NCBI RefSeq assembly: GCF_943737005.1
Contig: NZ_CALSFU010000009.1
Location: forward strand, 62,001-126,000
Length of the DNA: 64,000 bases
Direction of reading: 5' to 3'
From: Achromobacter sp. Marseille-Q4962
GTDB taxonomy: Bacteria > Pseudomonadota > Gammaproteobacteria > Burkholderiales > Burkholderiaceae_B
Made by a program: the position numbers and the translations under genes. Under the pieces are notes generated by a model, which was given only the letters and a program-made list of their open reading frames with translations, was not told where the DNA came from and made no database searches. Of the stretch, positions 51,895 to 62,111 are shown in pieces. Position 1 is the stretch's first letter. Each line of letters begins with the position of its first letter.

Positions 51895-51924
51895 AAGACA
51901 CCCGTAAACTCAAAGGGTTATACT
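51895..51924 (+). promoter_or_regulatory. Candidate odhA promoter
   Basis: AAGACA (51895-51900) and TATACT (51919-51924) are separated by 18 bp. Matches to TTGACA and TATAAT are four and five of six. The implied leader is about 120 nt, which leaves room for post-transcriptional control. Confidence 0.5.
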
Positions 51925-52052
51925 TTCGCCCATACGGCTTTCAAGGCTCGTACGCGCCTTCTGCCCCTGCTATCCGCTAACCGGGAAGCCCGTGTCGCGG
52001 AAGGTTTTCTCCTGCATCGTGTCGAGTGAAGCACTCGTAAAGGTGAAGCGAT

Positions 52053-54920
52053 ATGTCTTCGGAAATAGAGTCCCTATCCACGTCTTACTTGTTTGGGGGT
52101 AATGCCCCCTACGTCGAAGAGCTTTACGAAGCCTACCTCGACAACCCGGGTTCGGTGCCCGACAACTGGCGCGAATATTTCGATCAGCTCCAGCACGCCC
52201 CCGCCACCGACGGCCAGGAATCCACCCGCGATCAGGCCCACGCTCCCATCGTCGAATCCTTTGCGCAACGCGCCCGCGCCAACGCCTTCGTGCAGCGCGT
52301 CGCCGAGCCGGATCTCACCGTGGCGAGCAAGCAGGTGTCGGTGCAGTCGCTGATCGCCGCCTACCGCTCGCTGGGCTCGCGCTGGGCCGACCTCGATCCG
52401 CTCAAGCGCCAGGAACGTCCGCCCATCCCCGAACTCGACCCGGCCTTCTACGGCCTGACCGAAGCAGACCTCGACCAGACCTATTCCGCCACCAATACGT
52501 ACTTCACGACCGCCAGCACCATGACGCTGCGCGACATCCTGAAGGCGTTGCGCGACACGTACTGCCGCTCCATCGGCGCCGAATTCACGCACATCTCCGA
52601 CCCCGCCGCCAAGCGCTGGATCCAGGAACGCCTGGAGTCCACCCTGGGCGCGCCGAACTACACGGCCGAAGAAAAGCGCCACATCCTCCAGCAGCTGACC
52701 GAAGCCGAAGGTCTCGAGCGCTTCCTGCACACCAAGTACGTGGGCCAGAAGCGCTTCTCGCTGGAAGGCGGCGAAAGCTTCATCGCCTCGATGGACGAAG
52801 TGGTTAACCACGCCGGCGAGAACGGCGTGCAGGAAATCGTCGTGGGCATGGCCCACCGCGGCCGCCTCAACCTGCTCGTGAACATCATGGGCAAGATGCC
52901 CGGCGACCTCTTCGCCGAGTTCGAGGGCAAGCACGCCGAAGGTCTGACCGACGGCGACGTGAAGTACCACAACGGCTTTTCCAGCGACCTTTCCACGCGC
53001 GGCGGCCCGGTCCACCTGTCGCTGGCGTTCAACCCCTCCCACCTCGAAATCGTGAATCCTGTGGTCGAGGGCAGCGCGCGCGCGCGCCAGGAACGCCGCG
53101 GCGACACCGAAGGCAAGCAGGTCCTGCCCGTGCTGGTGCACGGCGACGCGGCCTTCGCCGGCCAGGGCGTGGTCATGGAAACGCTGAACCTCGCGCAGAC
53201 CCGCGGCTACGGCACGGGCGGCACGCTGCACATCGTCATCAACAACCAGATCGGCTTCACCACGTCCGATCCGCGCGATTCGCGTTCCACGCTGTATTGC
53301 ACCGACGTGGTCAAGATGATCGAGGCGCCCGTCTTCCACGTGAACGGCGACGATCCCGAAGCCGTGGTCTTCGTGACCAAGCTGGCCCTGGACTACCGCC
53401 TGCAGTTCCGCCACGACGTGGTGGTGGACATCGTCTGCTTCCGCAAGCTGGGCCACAACGAGCAGGACACCCCCTCGCTCACGCAGCCGCTGATGTACAA
53501 GCGCATCGGCCATCATCCCGGTACCCGCAAGCTGTACGCCGACAAGCTCACCACGCAGGGCGTGCTGGCCGAGGGCGAAGCCGACCAGCTCGTCAAGGAC
53601 TACCGCCAGCTCATGGAAGACGGCCAGCGCACCATCGAGCCGGTGCTGACCGACTACAAGAGCAAGTACGCCATCGACTGGTCGCCGTTCCTGGGCGCCA
53701 AGTGGACCGACCAGGCCGACACCGCTGTGCCGCTGGCCGAGCTCAAGCGCATCGGCGAGCGCATCACCACGGTTCCCGACGGCTTCACCGTGCACCCGCT
53801 GGTGGCCAAGCTGCTGAACGACCGCCGCGCCATGGCCAAGGGCGAGCTGAACCTCGACTGGGGCATGGGCGAGCACCTGGCCTTCGCCACCCTGGTGGCC
53901 TCGGGCTACGCCGTGCGCATCACCGGCCAGGACTCCGGCCGCGGCACGTTCACGCACCGCCACGCCGTGCTGCACGACCAGAACCGCGAGCGCTGGGACG
54001 ACGGCACCTACATCCCCCTGCAGAACGTCTCGGAAGGCCAGGCGCCCTTCACCGTCATCGACTCCGTGCTGTCCGAAGAGGCGGTGCTGGGCTTCGAATA
54101 CGGCTATTCCAGCGCCGAGCCCAACACGCTGACCATCTGGGAAGGCCAGTTCGGCGACTTCGTCAACGGCGCCCAGGTCGTGATCGACCAGTTCATCAGC
54201 TCGGGCGAAGCCAAGTGGGGCCGCCAGTCGGGCCTGACCCTGATGCTGCCGCACGGCTACGAAGGCCAGGGGCCCGAGCACTCGTCGGGCCGCATCGAGC
54301 GATTCCTGCAGCTTTGCGCCGACAACAACATGCAGGTCATCCAGCCGACCACGGCTTCGCAGATCTTCCACGTGCTGCGCCGCCAGATGATCCGCCCGTT
54401 CCGCAAGCCGCTGGTGCTGTTCACGCCCAAGTCGTTGCTGCGCAACAAGGACGCGGGCTCGCCGCTCACCGAACTGGCCGGCGGCAGCTTCCGCCCGGTG
54501 ATCGGCGAGCTGGACGAGTCCATCGACGCCGGCAAGGTCAAGCGCGTGCTGGTCTGCTCGGGCAAGGTCTACTACGACCTGGTCCACGCCCGCCGCGAGC
54601 GCGGCGCCGACAACGTCGCCATCATGCGCGTCGAGCAGCTTTATCCGTTCGCTCACAAGGCGTTCGAAGCCGAGATGCGCAAGTACCCGAAGGCCACCGA
54701 GGTCATCTGGGTCCAGGACGAGCCCCAGAACCAGGGCCCGTGGTTCTACGTGCAGCACCATGTGTACGAGAACATGGTCGAAGGCCAGAAGCTCGGCTAC
54801 GCCGGCCGCCCGGCGTCGGCCTCGCCGGCCGTGGGCTACCTCGCCAAGCACCAGGAGCAGCAGAAAGCCCTGATCGAGGCGGCTTTCGCGCCCAAGTTCA
54901 AGACCATGCTGACGAAGTAA
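52053..54920 (+). CDS. odhA: 2-oxoglutarate dehydrogenase E1 component
   Basis: A 955-residue E1 subunit (SucA/OdhA) that decarboxylates 2-oxoglutarate with thiamine diphosphate. The N-terminal segment SYLFGGNAPYVEELYEAYL is the E2-binding/short helical region typical of SucA. Thiamine and substrate residues lie in VVGMAHRGRLNLLVN, SDLSTRGGPVHLSLAFNPSHLE, VLVHGDAAFAGQGVV and VINNQIGFTTSDP. The C-terminal VIWVQDEPQNQGPWFYVQHH is conserved. It is the first gene of the odhA-odhB-lpdA operon and catalyses a key control point of the TCA cycle. A ribosome site AAGGTGAAG precedes the ATG. Confidence 0.97.
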   Translation: MSSEIESLSTSYLFGGNAPYVEELYEAYLDNPGSVPDNWREYFDQLQHAPATDGQESTRDQAHAPIVESFAQRARANAFVQRVAEPDLTVASKQVSVQSLIAAYRSLGSRWADLDPLKRQERPPIPELDPAFYGLTEADLDQTYSATNTYFTTASTMTLRDILKALRDTYCRSIGAEFTHISDPAAKRWIQERLESTLGAPNYTAEEKRHILQQLTEAEGLERFLHTKYVGQKRFSLEGGESFIASMDEVVNHAGENGVQEIVVGMAHRGRLNLLVNIMGKMPGDLFAEFEGKHAEGLTDGDVKYHNGFSSDLSTRGGPVHLSLAFNPSHLEIVNPVVEGSARARQERRGDTEGKQVLPVLVHGDAAFAGQGVVMETLNLAQTRGYGTGGTLHIVINNQIGFTTSDPRDSRSTLYCTDVVKMIEAPVFHVNGDDPEAVVFVTKLALDYRLQFRHDVVVDIVCFRKLGHNEQDTPSLTQPLMYKRIGHHPGTRKLYADKLTTQGVLAEGEADQLVKDYRQLMEDGQRTIEPVLTDYKSKYAIDWSPFLGAKWTDQADTAVPLAELKRIGERITTVPDGFTVHPLVAKLLNDRRAMAKGELNLDWGMGEHLAFATLVASGYAVRITGQDSGRGTFTHRHAVLHDQNRERWDDGTYIPLQNVSEGQAPFTVIDSVLSEEAVLGFEYGYSSAEPNTLTIWEGQFGDFVNGAQVVIDQFISSGEAKWGRQSGLTLMLPHGYEGQGPEHSSGRIERFLQLCADNNMQVIQPTTASQIFHVLRRQMIRPFRKPLVLFTPKSLLRNKDAGSPLTELAGGSFRPVIGELDESIDAGKVKRVLVCSGKVYYDLVHARRERGADNVAIMRVEQLYPFAHKAFEAEMRKYPKATEVIWVQDEPQNQGPWFYVQHHVYENMVEGQKLGYAGRPASASPAVGYLAKHQEQQKALIEAAFAPKFKTMLTK

Positions 54921-54943
54921 GCATCACACGCCGCATGCGACGT

Positions 54944-54985
54944 CCGCGGCAAGCGACCGGAACGCCCGTTTCGACCTTGCCGCGG
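54944..54985 (+). other. Intercistronic hairpin between odhA and odhB
   Basis: CCGCGGCAAG (54944-54953) and CTTGCCGCGG (54976-54985) are perfectly complementary with a 22-nt loop. There is no U-tract. It may act as a processing or stability element that sets the E1:E2 ratio. Confidence 0.55.
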
Positions 54986-55022
54986 CCCGTTACCAGAATA
55001 CAAACTCTACGGAATACACAAA

Positions 55023-56246
55023 ATGGCTATTACCGACGTCGTCGTCCCCCAACTGTCCGAGTCCGTCTCCGAAGCCACGCTGCTCACCTGGAAGAAGCAG
55101 CCGGGCGCCGCGGTTGAAGCGGACGAAATCCTCATCGAAGTCGAAACCGACAAAGTCGTGCTCGAAGTGCCGGCCCCGGCTTCGGGCGTGCTGGCTGAAA
55201 TCGTCAAGGGCGACGGCAGCACCGTGACCTCCGGCGAAGTCCTGGCCCGCATCGATACCGACGCCAAGGCCGCCGCCGCTCCCGCCACCGCGCCTGCCGC
55301 CGCGCCCAAGGCCGCCGAGCAGGCCGCCGCCCCCGCCGCCGCTCCGGCTTCCAAGTCGGCCGCCGGCGTGGCTTCGCCCGCCGCCGCCAAGATCCTGGCC
55401 GAGAAGGGCGTCGATGCCGCTTCCGTGACCGGCACCGGCCGCGACGGCCGCGTGACCAAGGGCGACGCCCTGGCCGCCGAAGCGCCCAAGGCCGCCGCCA
55501 AGCCGGCCGCCGCCGCGCCCGCGCCCACCACCCTGTCGCTAGACGGCCGCCCCGAGCAGCGCGTGCCCATGAGCCGCCTGCGCGCCCGCATCGCCGAGCG
55601 CCTGCTGCAGTCGCAACAGGAAAACGCGATCCTCACCACGTTCAACGAAGTGAACATGCAGGCGGTCATCGACCTGCGCAACAAGTACAAAGAGAAGTTC
55701 GAGAAAGAGCACGGCATCAAGCTGGGCTTCATGTCGTTCTTCGTGAAGGCCGCCGTGGCCGCCCTCAAGAAGTTCCCGCTGATCAACGCCTCGATCGACG
55801 GCAAAGACATCATCTACCACGGCTACTTCGACATCGGCATCGCCGTGGGCAGTCCGCGCGGCCTGGTGGTGCCCATCTTGCGCAACGCCGACCAGCTCTC
55901 CATCGCCGATATCGAGAAGGCCATCGCCGACTTCGGCCGCCGCGCGGCCGACGGCAAGCTGGGCATCGAGGAAATGACCGGCGGCACGTTCTCCATCTCC
56001 AACGGCGGCGTGTTCGGCTCCATGCTGTCCACCCCGATCATCAACCCGCCGCAATCGGCCATCCTGGGCGTGCACGCCACCAAGGAGCGCCCCGTCGTCG
56101 AAAACGGCCAGATCGTCATCCGCCCGATGAACTACCTGGCCCTCTCCTACGACCACCGCATCATCGACGGCCGCGAAGCCGTGCTGGGCCTGGTCGCCAT
56201 GAAGGACGCCCTGGAAGATCCGCAGCGCCTGCTGCTGGACCTGTAA
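55023..56246 (+). CDS. odhB: 2-oxoglutarate dehydrogenase E2 (dihydrolipoyl succinyltransferase)
   Basis: A 407-residue core subunit (SucB/OdhB) of the 2-oxoglutarate dehydrogenase complex. One N-terminal lipoyl domain carries the lipoylated lysine at about Lys44 ([11 protein letters not shown]). An Ala/Pro-rich linker (about 80-120) leads to the E3/E1-binding domain ([22 protein letters not shown]). The catalytic domain has the active-site histidine at about His378 in [13 protein letters not shown]. It passes the succinyl group to CoA. The linker is longer and more Ala-rich than in E. coli SucB. Confidence 0.97.
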   Translation: MAITDVVVPQLSESVSEATLLTWKKQPGAAVEADEILIEVETDKVVLEVPAPASGVLAEIVKGDGSTVTSGEVLARIDTDAKAAAAPATAPAAAPKAAEQAAAPAAAPASKSAAGVASPAAAKILAEKGVDAASVTGTGRDGRVTKGDALAAEAPKAAAKPAAAAPAPTTLSLDGRPEQRVPMSRLRARIAERLLQSQQENAILTTFNEVNMQAVIDLRNKYKEKFEKEHGIKLGFMSFFVKAAVAALKKFPLINASIDGKDIIYHGYFDIGIAVGSPRGLVVPILRNADQLSIADIEKAIADFGRRAADGKLGIEEMTGGTFSISNGGVFGSMLSTPIINPPQSAILGVHATKERPVVENGQIVIRPMNYLALSYDHRIIDGREAVLGLVAMKDALEDPQRLLLDL

Positions 56247-56261
56247 TCCGTCCGTCCTGGT

Positions 56262-56319
56262 CCGGGCGCCGCGGCGGGCATCCCGCCCCGCGGCGCCCGG
56301 GCCGGCCCTGCGCCGGCCC
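56262..56319 (+). other. Two strong overlapping hairpins between odhB and lpdA
   Basis: The first has perfect 13-bp arms (56262-56274 and 56288-56300). The second is GGGCCGGC (56299-56306) with GCCGGCCC (56312-56319). They share 56299-56300, so both full stems cannot form at the same time. No U-tract follows. They may reduce transcription into lpdA or stabilise odhB mRNA. Confidence 0.6.
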
Positions 56320-56360
56320 GCCCCGGACCCGCCATCCCATTCATTCTTTGCGAGAACGCT

Positions 56361-57788
<1,428 letters not shown>

Positions 57789-57826
57789 TGCACGACGGGG
57801 CGCCCGGGCGCCCCGGCCATCGCAGC

Positions 57827-57856
57827 AAGGGCGGGTTCGCGAATCCGCCCTTTTTT
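57827..57856 (+). terminator. Rho-independent terminator of the odhA-odhB-lpdA operon
   Basis: AAGGGCGG (57827-57834) pairs with CCGCCCTT (57845-57852), extended inside by the TTCG/CGAA stem, and is followed by TTTTTT. It lies 39 bp after the lpdA stop and only 25 bp before zapE, so zapE needs readthrough or an own promoter inside the terminator region. Confidence 0.88.
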
Positions 57857-57880
57857 CATCCTGCCTGCTCCCTCATCTCC

Positions 57881-58972
57881 ATGAACGTCCGCGAATACTA
57901 CGAACATGCCCTGGCCGAGCGCGGCTACAAGCCCGACGAGGCGCAACTGCGGGCCATCGACCGGCTGCAGCGCTATTACGACGACTGGGTCAGGTTCAAG
58001 TCCATGCGTTCGAACGCCCTCAAGAAACTGCTCAACCGGCCCGATGTGCCGCGCGGCGTGTACCTCTGGGGCGGGGTGGGGCGCGGCAAGAGCTTCCTGA
58101 TGGACGCGTTCTACGCCACCGTGCCCGTGGTGCGAAAGACGCGGCTGCACTTCCACGAGTTCATGCGCGGCGTGCACCGCGAACTCGAAGAAGTGAAAGG
58201 CATGCAGGATCCGCTGGACGAGGTCGCGCGCCGCCTCGCCAAGCGCTACCGGCTGATCTGCTTCGACGAATTCCACGTATCGGACGTGGCCGACGCCATG
58301 ATCCTGTACCGGCTGCTCCTCAAGCTCTTCGAATACGGCACGTCGTTCATCATGACCTCGAACTACGAGCCCTCCACGCTGTATCCCGACGGCCTGCACC
58401 GCGACCGCATCCTGCCGGCCATCGAGCTGATCCAGTCGCGCATGGACGTGCTGAACGTGGACGCCGGCATCGACTACCGCCGCCGTTCGCTGGAGCAGGT
58501 GCAGTGCTACCACACGCCGCTGGACGCCAAGGCCGACCAGGCGCTGCGCGAAGCCTTCGAGCACCTGGCCGACACGCCGCCGCAGGATCCGGTGCTGCAC
58601 ATCGAGCACCGCGAGATCCGCGCCCTGGCGCTGGCGGGCACGGTGGTCTGGTTCGATTTCGCCACGCTTTGCGGCGGGCCGCGCTCGCAGAACGACTATC
58701 TGGAGCTGGCCAATCGCTTCCACGCCGTCATCCTTTCCGGCGTGCCGCGCATGGGACCGCGCCAGGCCTCCGAGGCGCGCCGCTTTACCTGGCTCATCGA
58801 CGTGTTCTACGACCATCGCGTCAAGCTCATCATGTCGGCGGAATGCGAACCCGAGGAAATCTATACCGAAGGCGTGCTGGCCAACGAATTCCACCGCACC
58901 GTCTCCCGGATTCTGGAGATGCAGTCGCGCGAATACCTGGAGTCCGAGCGCCGCCTGGCGGTGGACCTGTAG
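57881..58972 (+). CDS. zapE: Cell division protein ZapE (AFG1-like ATPase)
   Basis: A 363-residue AAA-type ATPase of the AFG1/LACE1 family, close in length to E. coli ZapE. The Walker A motif is GGVGRGKSFLMDAFY. Walker B is LICFDEFHVSDVADAMIL, followed by the sensor region FIMTSNYEPSTLYPDGLHRDR. E. coli ZapE acts at the FtsZ ring under stress; AFG1 members also help handle membrane proteins. The ATG at 57881 lacks a clear ribosome site (upstream reads CTCCCTCATCTCC). The conserved start NVREYYEHALAERGYKPDEAQ still supports it. Confidence 0.93.
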   Translation: MNVREYYEHALAERGYKPDEAQLRAIDRLQRYYDDWVRFKSMRSNALKKLLNRPDVPRGVYLWGGVGRGKSFLMDAFYATVPVVRKTRLHFHEFMRGVHRELEEVKGMQDPLDEVARRLAKRYRLICFDEFHVSDVADAMILYRLLLKLFEYGTSFIMTSNYEPSTLYPDGLHRDRILPAIELIQSRMDVLNVDAGIDYRRRSLEQVQCYHTPLDAKADQALREAFEHLADTPPQDPVLHIEHREIRALALAGTVVWFDFATLCGGPRSQNDYLELANRFHAVILSGVPRMGPRQASEARRFTWLIDVFYDHRVKLIMSAECEPEEIYTEGVLANEFHRTVSRILEMQSREYLESERRLAVDL

Positions 58973-59037
58973 GCTGCCGCGGCGCGGCCTTTGCGCGCCG
59001 CGGCGGCCGGGCGGCCATGCGGCGGTCTTTTTCGTAG

Positions 59038-59052
59038 TGAGAATGGTTATAA
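59038..59052 (+). promoter_or_regulatory. Fur-box-like site overlapping a -10 box
   Basis: TGAGAATGGTTATAA matches 11 of the 14 defined positions of the 7-1-7 Fur pattern TGATAATnATTATCA. It overlaps a perfect TATAAT (59048-59053), about 70 bp upstream of the DUF4198 gene. Iron-dependent repression would fit the cassette. Confirmation needs binding or expression data. Confidence 0.5.
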
Positions 59053-59123
59053 TTCAAACCCTGTCGGCGGGCGTTCGCAGCGGGGCGGGCGCGGCCGGCG
59101 GCTCATCACAAGGAAAAGACCTC

Positions 59124-59756
59124 ATGCAATTCGCAAGAACCCTGGCCGCGCTCGTTCTTCTGGGCAGCGCGGGCGCCGCGCAGGCGCATTTCGTCTGGAT
59201 CGAGCAGGCGCCGGGCGGCGTCGCCAAAGCCTATTTCGGCGAGTGGGCCGACGACCTGCGCGAAAAGCGCGATGGCCTGCTGGGCAAGGTGCTCGCCGCG
59301 CCCGTGGTGACCGACGCCGAAGGCAAGACGCTCAAGGCTTCCGGCGAGGGCGCGGATTTCATCGCGTTCGGCGGCGCAGGCAAGGGCGACGTGCGCCTGA
59401 GCCAGCCCTACCCGTACAAAGACACCCTGGTGCGCTTCGGCGCGCGCGCCGGCCGCCAGGACACCCGGGGCAAGCTCGATCTCGAACTGGTGCCGGCCGC
59501 GGCGGGCGCCAACGCCTTCGTGCTGCAGTTCAAGGGCCAGCCCCTGCCCAGGACGGAAGTCACGGTGTTCGGTCCGCCCAAATGGGAAAAGCGGTTCCGC
59601 AGCGACGAAAACGGGCGCATCGAGATCACGACGCCGTGGCCGGGCCAGTATGTGCTGGAGGCCGCGCACGTCGAGGATAAACCCGGCGAGGCCGACGGCA
59701 AGTCCTATGCCAAGGTCCGCTATGTCACCACGCTCACCTTCGACGTAGCCAAGTGA
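59124..59756 (+). CDS. DUF4198 domain-containing periplasmic protein
   Basis: A 210-residue secreted protein with a Sec signal peptide: QFARTLAALVLLGSAGAAQA, cleavage after about Ala21. The mature protein begins HFVWIEQ, so a free N-terminal histidine may take part in metal binding as in DUF4198/NikK-like proteins. The C-terminal VTVFGPPKWEKRFRSDENGRIEI resembles the family's carboxypeptidase-regulatory-like beta domain. The role is probably metal handling in the periplasm. The ATG at 59124 has AAGGAAAAG upstream. It overlaps the next gene by GTGA and heads a likely Fur-controlled cassette. Confidence 0.82.
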   Translation: MQFARTLAALVLLGSAGAAQAHFVWIEQAPGGVAKAYFGEWADDLREKRDGLLGKVLAAPVVTDAEGKTLKASGEGADFIAFGGAGKGDVRLSQPYPYKDTLVRFGARAGRQDTRGKLDLELVPAAAGANAFVLQFKGQPLPRTEVTVFGPPKWEKRFRSDENGRIEITTPWPGQYVLEAAHVEDKPGEADGKSYAKVRYVTTLTFDVAK

Positions 59757-60061
59757 AAGCTCCCGCTGCCGGCGCAGGCATGATGCGCTACCGAATGGCC
59801 GTCGCCTCGCGCGCGGTGGCCGCAATCCTGGGCGGTTACGGCCTGGCGTCGGCGGCGGCGGCCTGCCTGGCGGTGTGGCTGCCGATGGCGCGCGCCGACG
59901 CGGTGACCACCGCCCAGATGCTGTCCTTCGTCGTGTATGCCTGCGGCGTGATCTGGGTGTTCGCCACGCGCAACGCATGGCGGGCGTGGGGCGGCATCGT
60001 GCTGCCCGCCGCCGTTTTCGGCGGCCTGTTCCTCGCCGGCCGCGCCCTGGGGGTGGCATGA
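59753..60061 (+). CDS. DUF3649 domain-containing small membrane protein
   Basis: A 102-residue membrane protein with three hydrophobic segments (AVAAILGGYGLASAAAACLAVWLP, MLSFVVYACGVIWVFAT and GGIVLPAAVFGGLFLAG). It fits the DUF3649 family, found next to PepSY proteins in iron-siderophore loci. Function is unknown, perhaps a helper of the PepSY membrane protein. It starts with GTG inside the stop of the DUF4198 gene and its stop overlaps the next ATG, so translation is coupled on both sides. Confidence 0.8.
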   Translation: MKAPAAGAGMMRYRMAVASRAVAAILGGYGLASAAAACLAVWLPMARADAVTTAQMLSFVVYACGVIWVFATRNAWRAWGGIVLPAAVFGGLFLAGRALGVA

Positions 60062-61716
60062 AGCCGGCCGCCAAAGCACAGGGCGAAGAAGGCCTGCGCC
60101 AGTCCATGTCCTGGCTGCACACCTGGTCGGGGCTGATCTTCGGTTGGGTGCTGTTCGCCATGTTTCTCACGGGCACCCTGGCGTTCTTCCGGCCCGAGAT
60201 CACGCGCTGGATGCAGCCGGAAATCCAGACGCACAGCGCGCCCGCCGCCCAGTCGGCGGCCCTGGCGCAGCGCTATCTCGAAGCGCACGCGCCCGACGCC
60301 AGGCGCTGGTTCATCACGCCGCCCTCGGACCGCGAGCCCGTCATCCGGCTGCTGTACCAGGCGCCCAAGCCCAAGCCGGGCGAGCGCGGCTTCGTGCGGG
60401 TCGCGCTGGACCCCGCCACGGGCGAGGCGGTGCAAGGCCGCGAAACCCGCGGCGGCGATTTCTTCTACCGTTTCCACTTCGAGCTCGAAATGGGCTTCCC
60501 ATGGGGGCGCTGGCTGGCGAGCATCGCCGGCATGTTCATGCTGGTGGCTATCATCAGCGGCATCATCACGCACAAGAAGATCTTCACCGACTTCTTCACC
60601 TTCCGGCCGCGCAAGGGCGGCCAGCGCGCCTGGATGGACGGGCACAACGTGCTTTCGGTGCTGGGGCTGCCGTTTCACCTCATGATCACGTTCAGCGGGC
60701 TGGTGCTGTTCATGTTCATGCTCATGCCCGCCGGCATTCTGGCGGTGTACGAAAACCAGCGGCAGTATTCCGACGAGGTCTTCAGCTCGTTCCGGATCAC
60801 GCCGCCCAAGAATGCGCCGGCGCCGCTCACGCCGCTGGCGCCGCTCGTCGCGCAGGCCGAAAGCCACTGGCAGGGCCGCGTAGGCCGCGTCACCGTGAAC
60901 AATCCGGGCGATGCGGGCGCCGTGGTGACCGTGTCGCGCGACGCGGCCGACGGCGTTTCGTTCGGCAGGATCTCTCCCTCCATGCGGTTCGACGGCGTGA
61001 CGGGGCAGCTGCAGGACAGGCAGGACGAACTCAGCGCGGCGGTGCGGACCGCCGGCACGATCAGCGGCCTGCACCTGGGCCTGTTCGCCGCGCCGTTCCT
61101 GCGCTGGCTGTATTTCCTGGTCAGTCTGGCCGGCGCCGGCATGGTGGGCACGGGACTGGTCCTCTGGATCGCCAAGCGCCGCCAGAAGCTGCGGCCCGGC
61201 GCGGCGGAGACATTTTCGCTGCGGCTGGTGGACGGGCTCAACGCGGGCACCGTGGCCGGCCTCTTCATCGCGGTGGCGGCGGTTTTCTGGGCCAACCGGC
61301 TCGTGCCGGCCGGCCTGCCGGGGCGCGAGCTCTGGGAAACGCGCGCGTTCTTCGCGGCCTGGGGCCTGTCGCTCGCCTATGCTTTCCTGTTTCCGCGCCG
61401 CAAGTGGCAAGACCTGTTGTCGGCCGGCGCGCTGGCGCTGGGGCTGGTGCCCGTGCTCAACGCGTTGACCACGCAGCGCCACCTGGGCGTGTCGCTGCCC
61501 GCGGGCGACTGGGTCATGGCCGGGTTCGACCTGACCTGTCTGGCCGGCGGGCTGCTGCTTGCCTGGATCGCCCGCCGGGCGGCGCGCGGCCGCAAGGCGC
61601 CCGCCGCGCAGGCCAGAGCCGGCGCCGCGCCGGCGCGGCGCGGGGCGTCCGCGGCCGCCGCGGCGCCGGCTCCGTCCGCATCCACCCACTACGCGCAAGG
61701 AGGTGAAGCGCCATGA
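60058..61716 (+). CDS. PepSY-associated TM domain protein
   Basis: A 552-residue inner-membrane protein of the PepSY-TM family. LHTWSGLIFGWVLFAMFLTGTLAFFRPEI is the typical first helix, with histidines suited to bind haem. GHNVLSVLGLPFHLMITFSGLVLF and HLGLFAAPFLRWLYFLVSLAGAGMVGTGLVLWI are further family helices. Two periplasmic PepSY-like stretches lie between helices. Relatives in siderophore loci act as ferric-siderophore reductases. The C-terminal tail of about 50 residues is rich in Ala, Arg and Pro. It is in the middle of the coupled cassette. Confidence 0.87.
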   Translation: MKPAAKAQGEEGLRQSMSWLHTWSGLIFGWVLFAMFLTGTLAFFRPEITRWMQPEIQTHSAPAAQSAALAQRYLEAHAPDARRWFITPPSDREPVIRLLYQAPKPKPGERGFVRVALDPATGEAVQGRETRGGDFFYRFHFELEMGFPWGRWLASIAGMFMLVAIISGIITHKKIFTDFFTFRPRKGGQRAWMDGHNVLSVLGLPFHLMITFSGLVLFMFMLMPAGILAVYENQRQYSDEVFSSFRITPPKNAPAPLTPLAPLVAQAESHWQGRVGRVTVNNPGDAGAVVTVSRDAADGVSFGRISPSMRFDGVTGQLQDRQDELSAAVRTAGTISGLHLGLFAAPFLRWLYFLVSLAGAGMVGTGLVLWIAKRRQKLRPGAAETFSLRLVDGLNAGTVAGLFIAVAAVFWANRLVPAGLPGRELWETRAFFAAWGLSLAYAFLFPRRKWQDLLSAGALALGLVPVLNALTTQRHLGVSLPAGDWVMAGFDLTCLAGGLLLAWIARRAARGRKAPAAQARAGAAPARRGASAAAAAPAPSASTHYAQGGEAP

Positions 61717-62036
61717 TCCTCGCCGCTTTCTGCCTGGCCTACGCGGGTTTTTCCGCGCTGTGCCTGGCCATGGACCGTCATTATGAAGACGTGTTCGACC
61801 GCACGTTGCCGCGCCGCCACCGCATCCCGCTGCGCCTCTTCGGCGCGCTGGCGCTGGGCCTGTCGCTGTGCGCCTCGGCCGCCGTGTGGGGATGGAGCTA
61901 CGGCACGGTCGAATGGATAGGCATACTCAGCCTGGCAGGGCTGCTGCTGATCTGGTTCCTGACCTACAAGCCGCGCGCGGCGCTCGCCGCGGGCGGGCTT
62001 TGCGCCGTGGCCGCGCCGGTGCTGGCCGCGCTCTAG
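61713..62036 (+). CDS. DUF3325 domain-containing membrane protein
   Basis: A 107-residue membrane protein with three helices. AFCLAYAGFSALCLAMDRHYEDVF is the typical DUF3325 start, and PLRLFGALALGLSLCASA and ILSLAGLLLIWFLTYKPR follow. Function is unknown; in related bacteria it stands with PepSY and DUF3649 genes in iron-uptake clusters. A strong AAGGAGGTGAAG ribosome site lies within the 3' end of the PepSY gene, and the ATG overlaps its stop. Confidence 0.85.
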   Translation: MILAAFCLAYAGFSALCLAMDRHYEDVFDRTLPRRHRIPLRLFGALALGLSLCASAAVWGWSYGTVEWIGILSLAGLLLIWFLTYKPRAALAAGGLCAVAAPVLAAL

Positions 62037-62111
62037 CCGCAGGCTCCGGGCCGGCGTTGCGGGCGGGGCGCGTTAAACTCGGCTTTTCCCAGCGCTACTG
62101 TCTGACGGTTT

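Noticed and set aside
51626-51907. Short open frames in the odhA upstream region
   Set aside because: None has a ribosome site or recognisable sequence, and several overlap each other on both strands.
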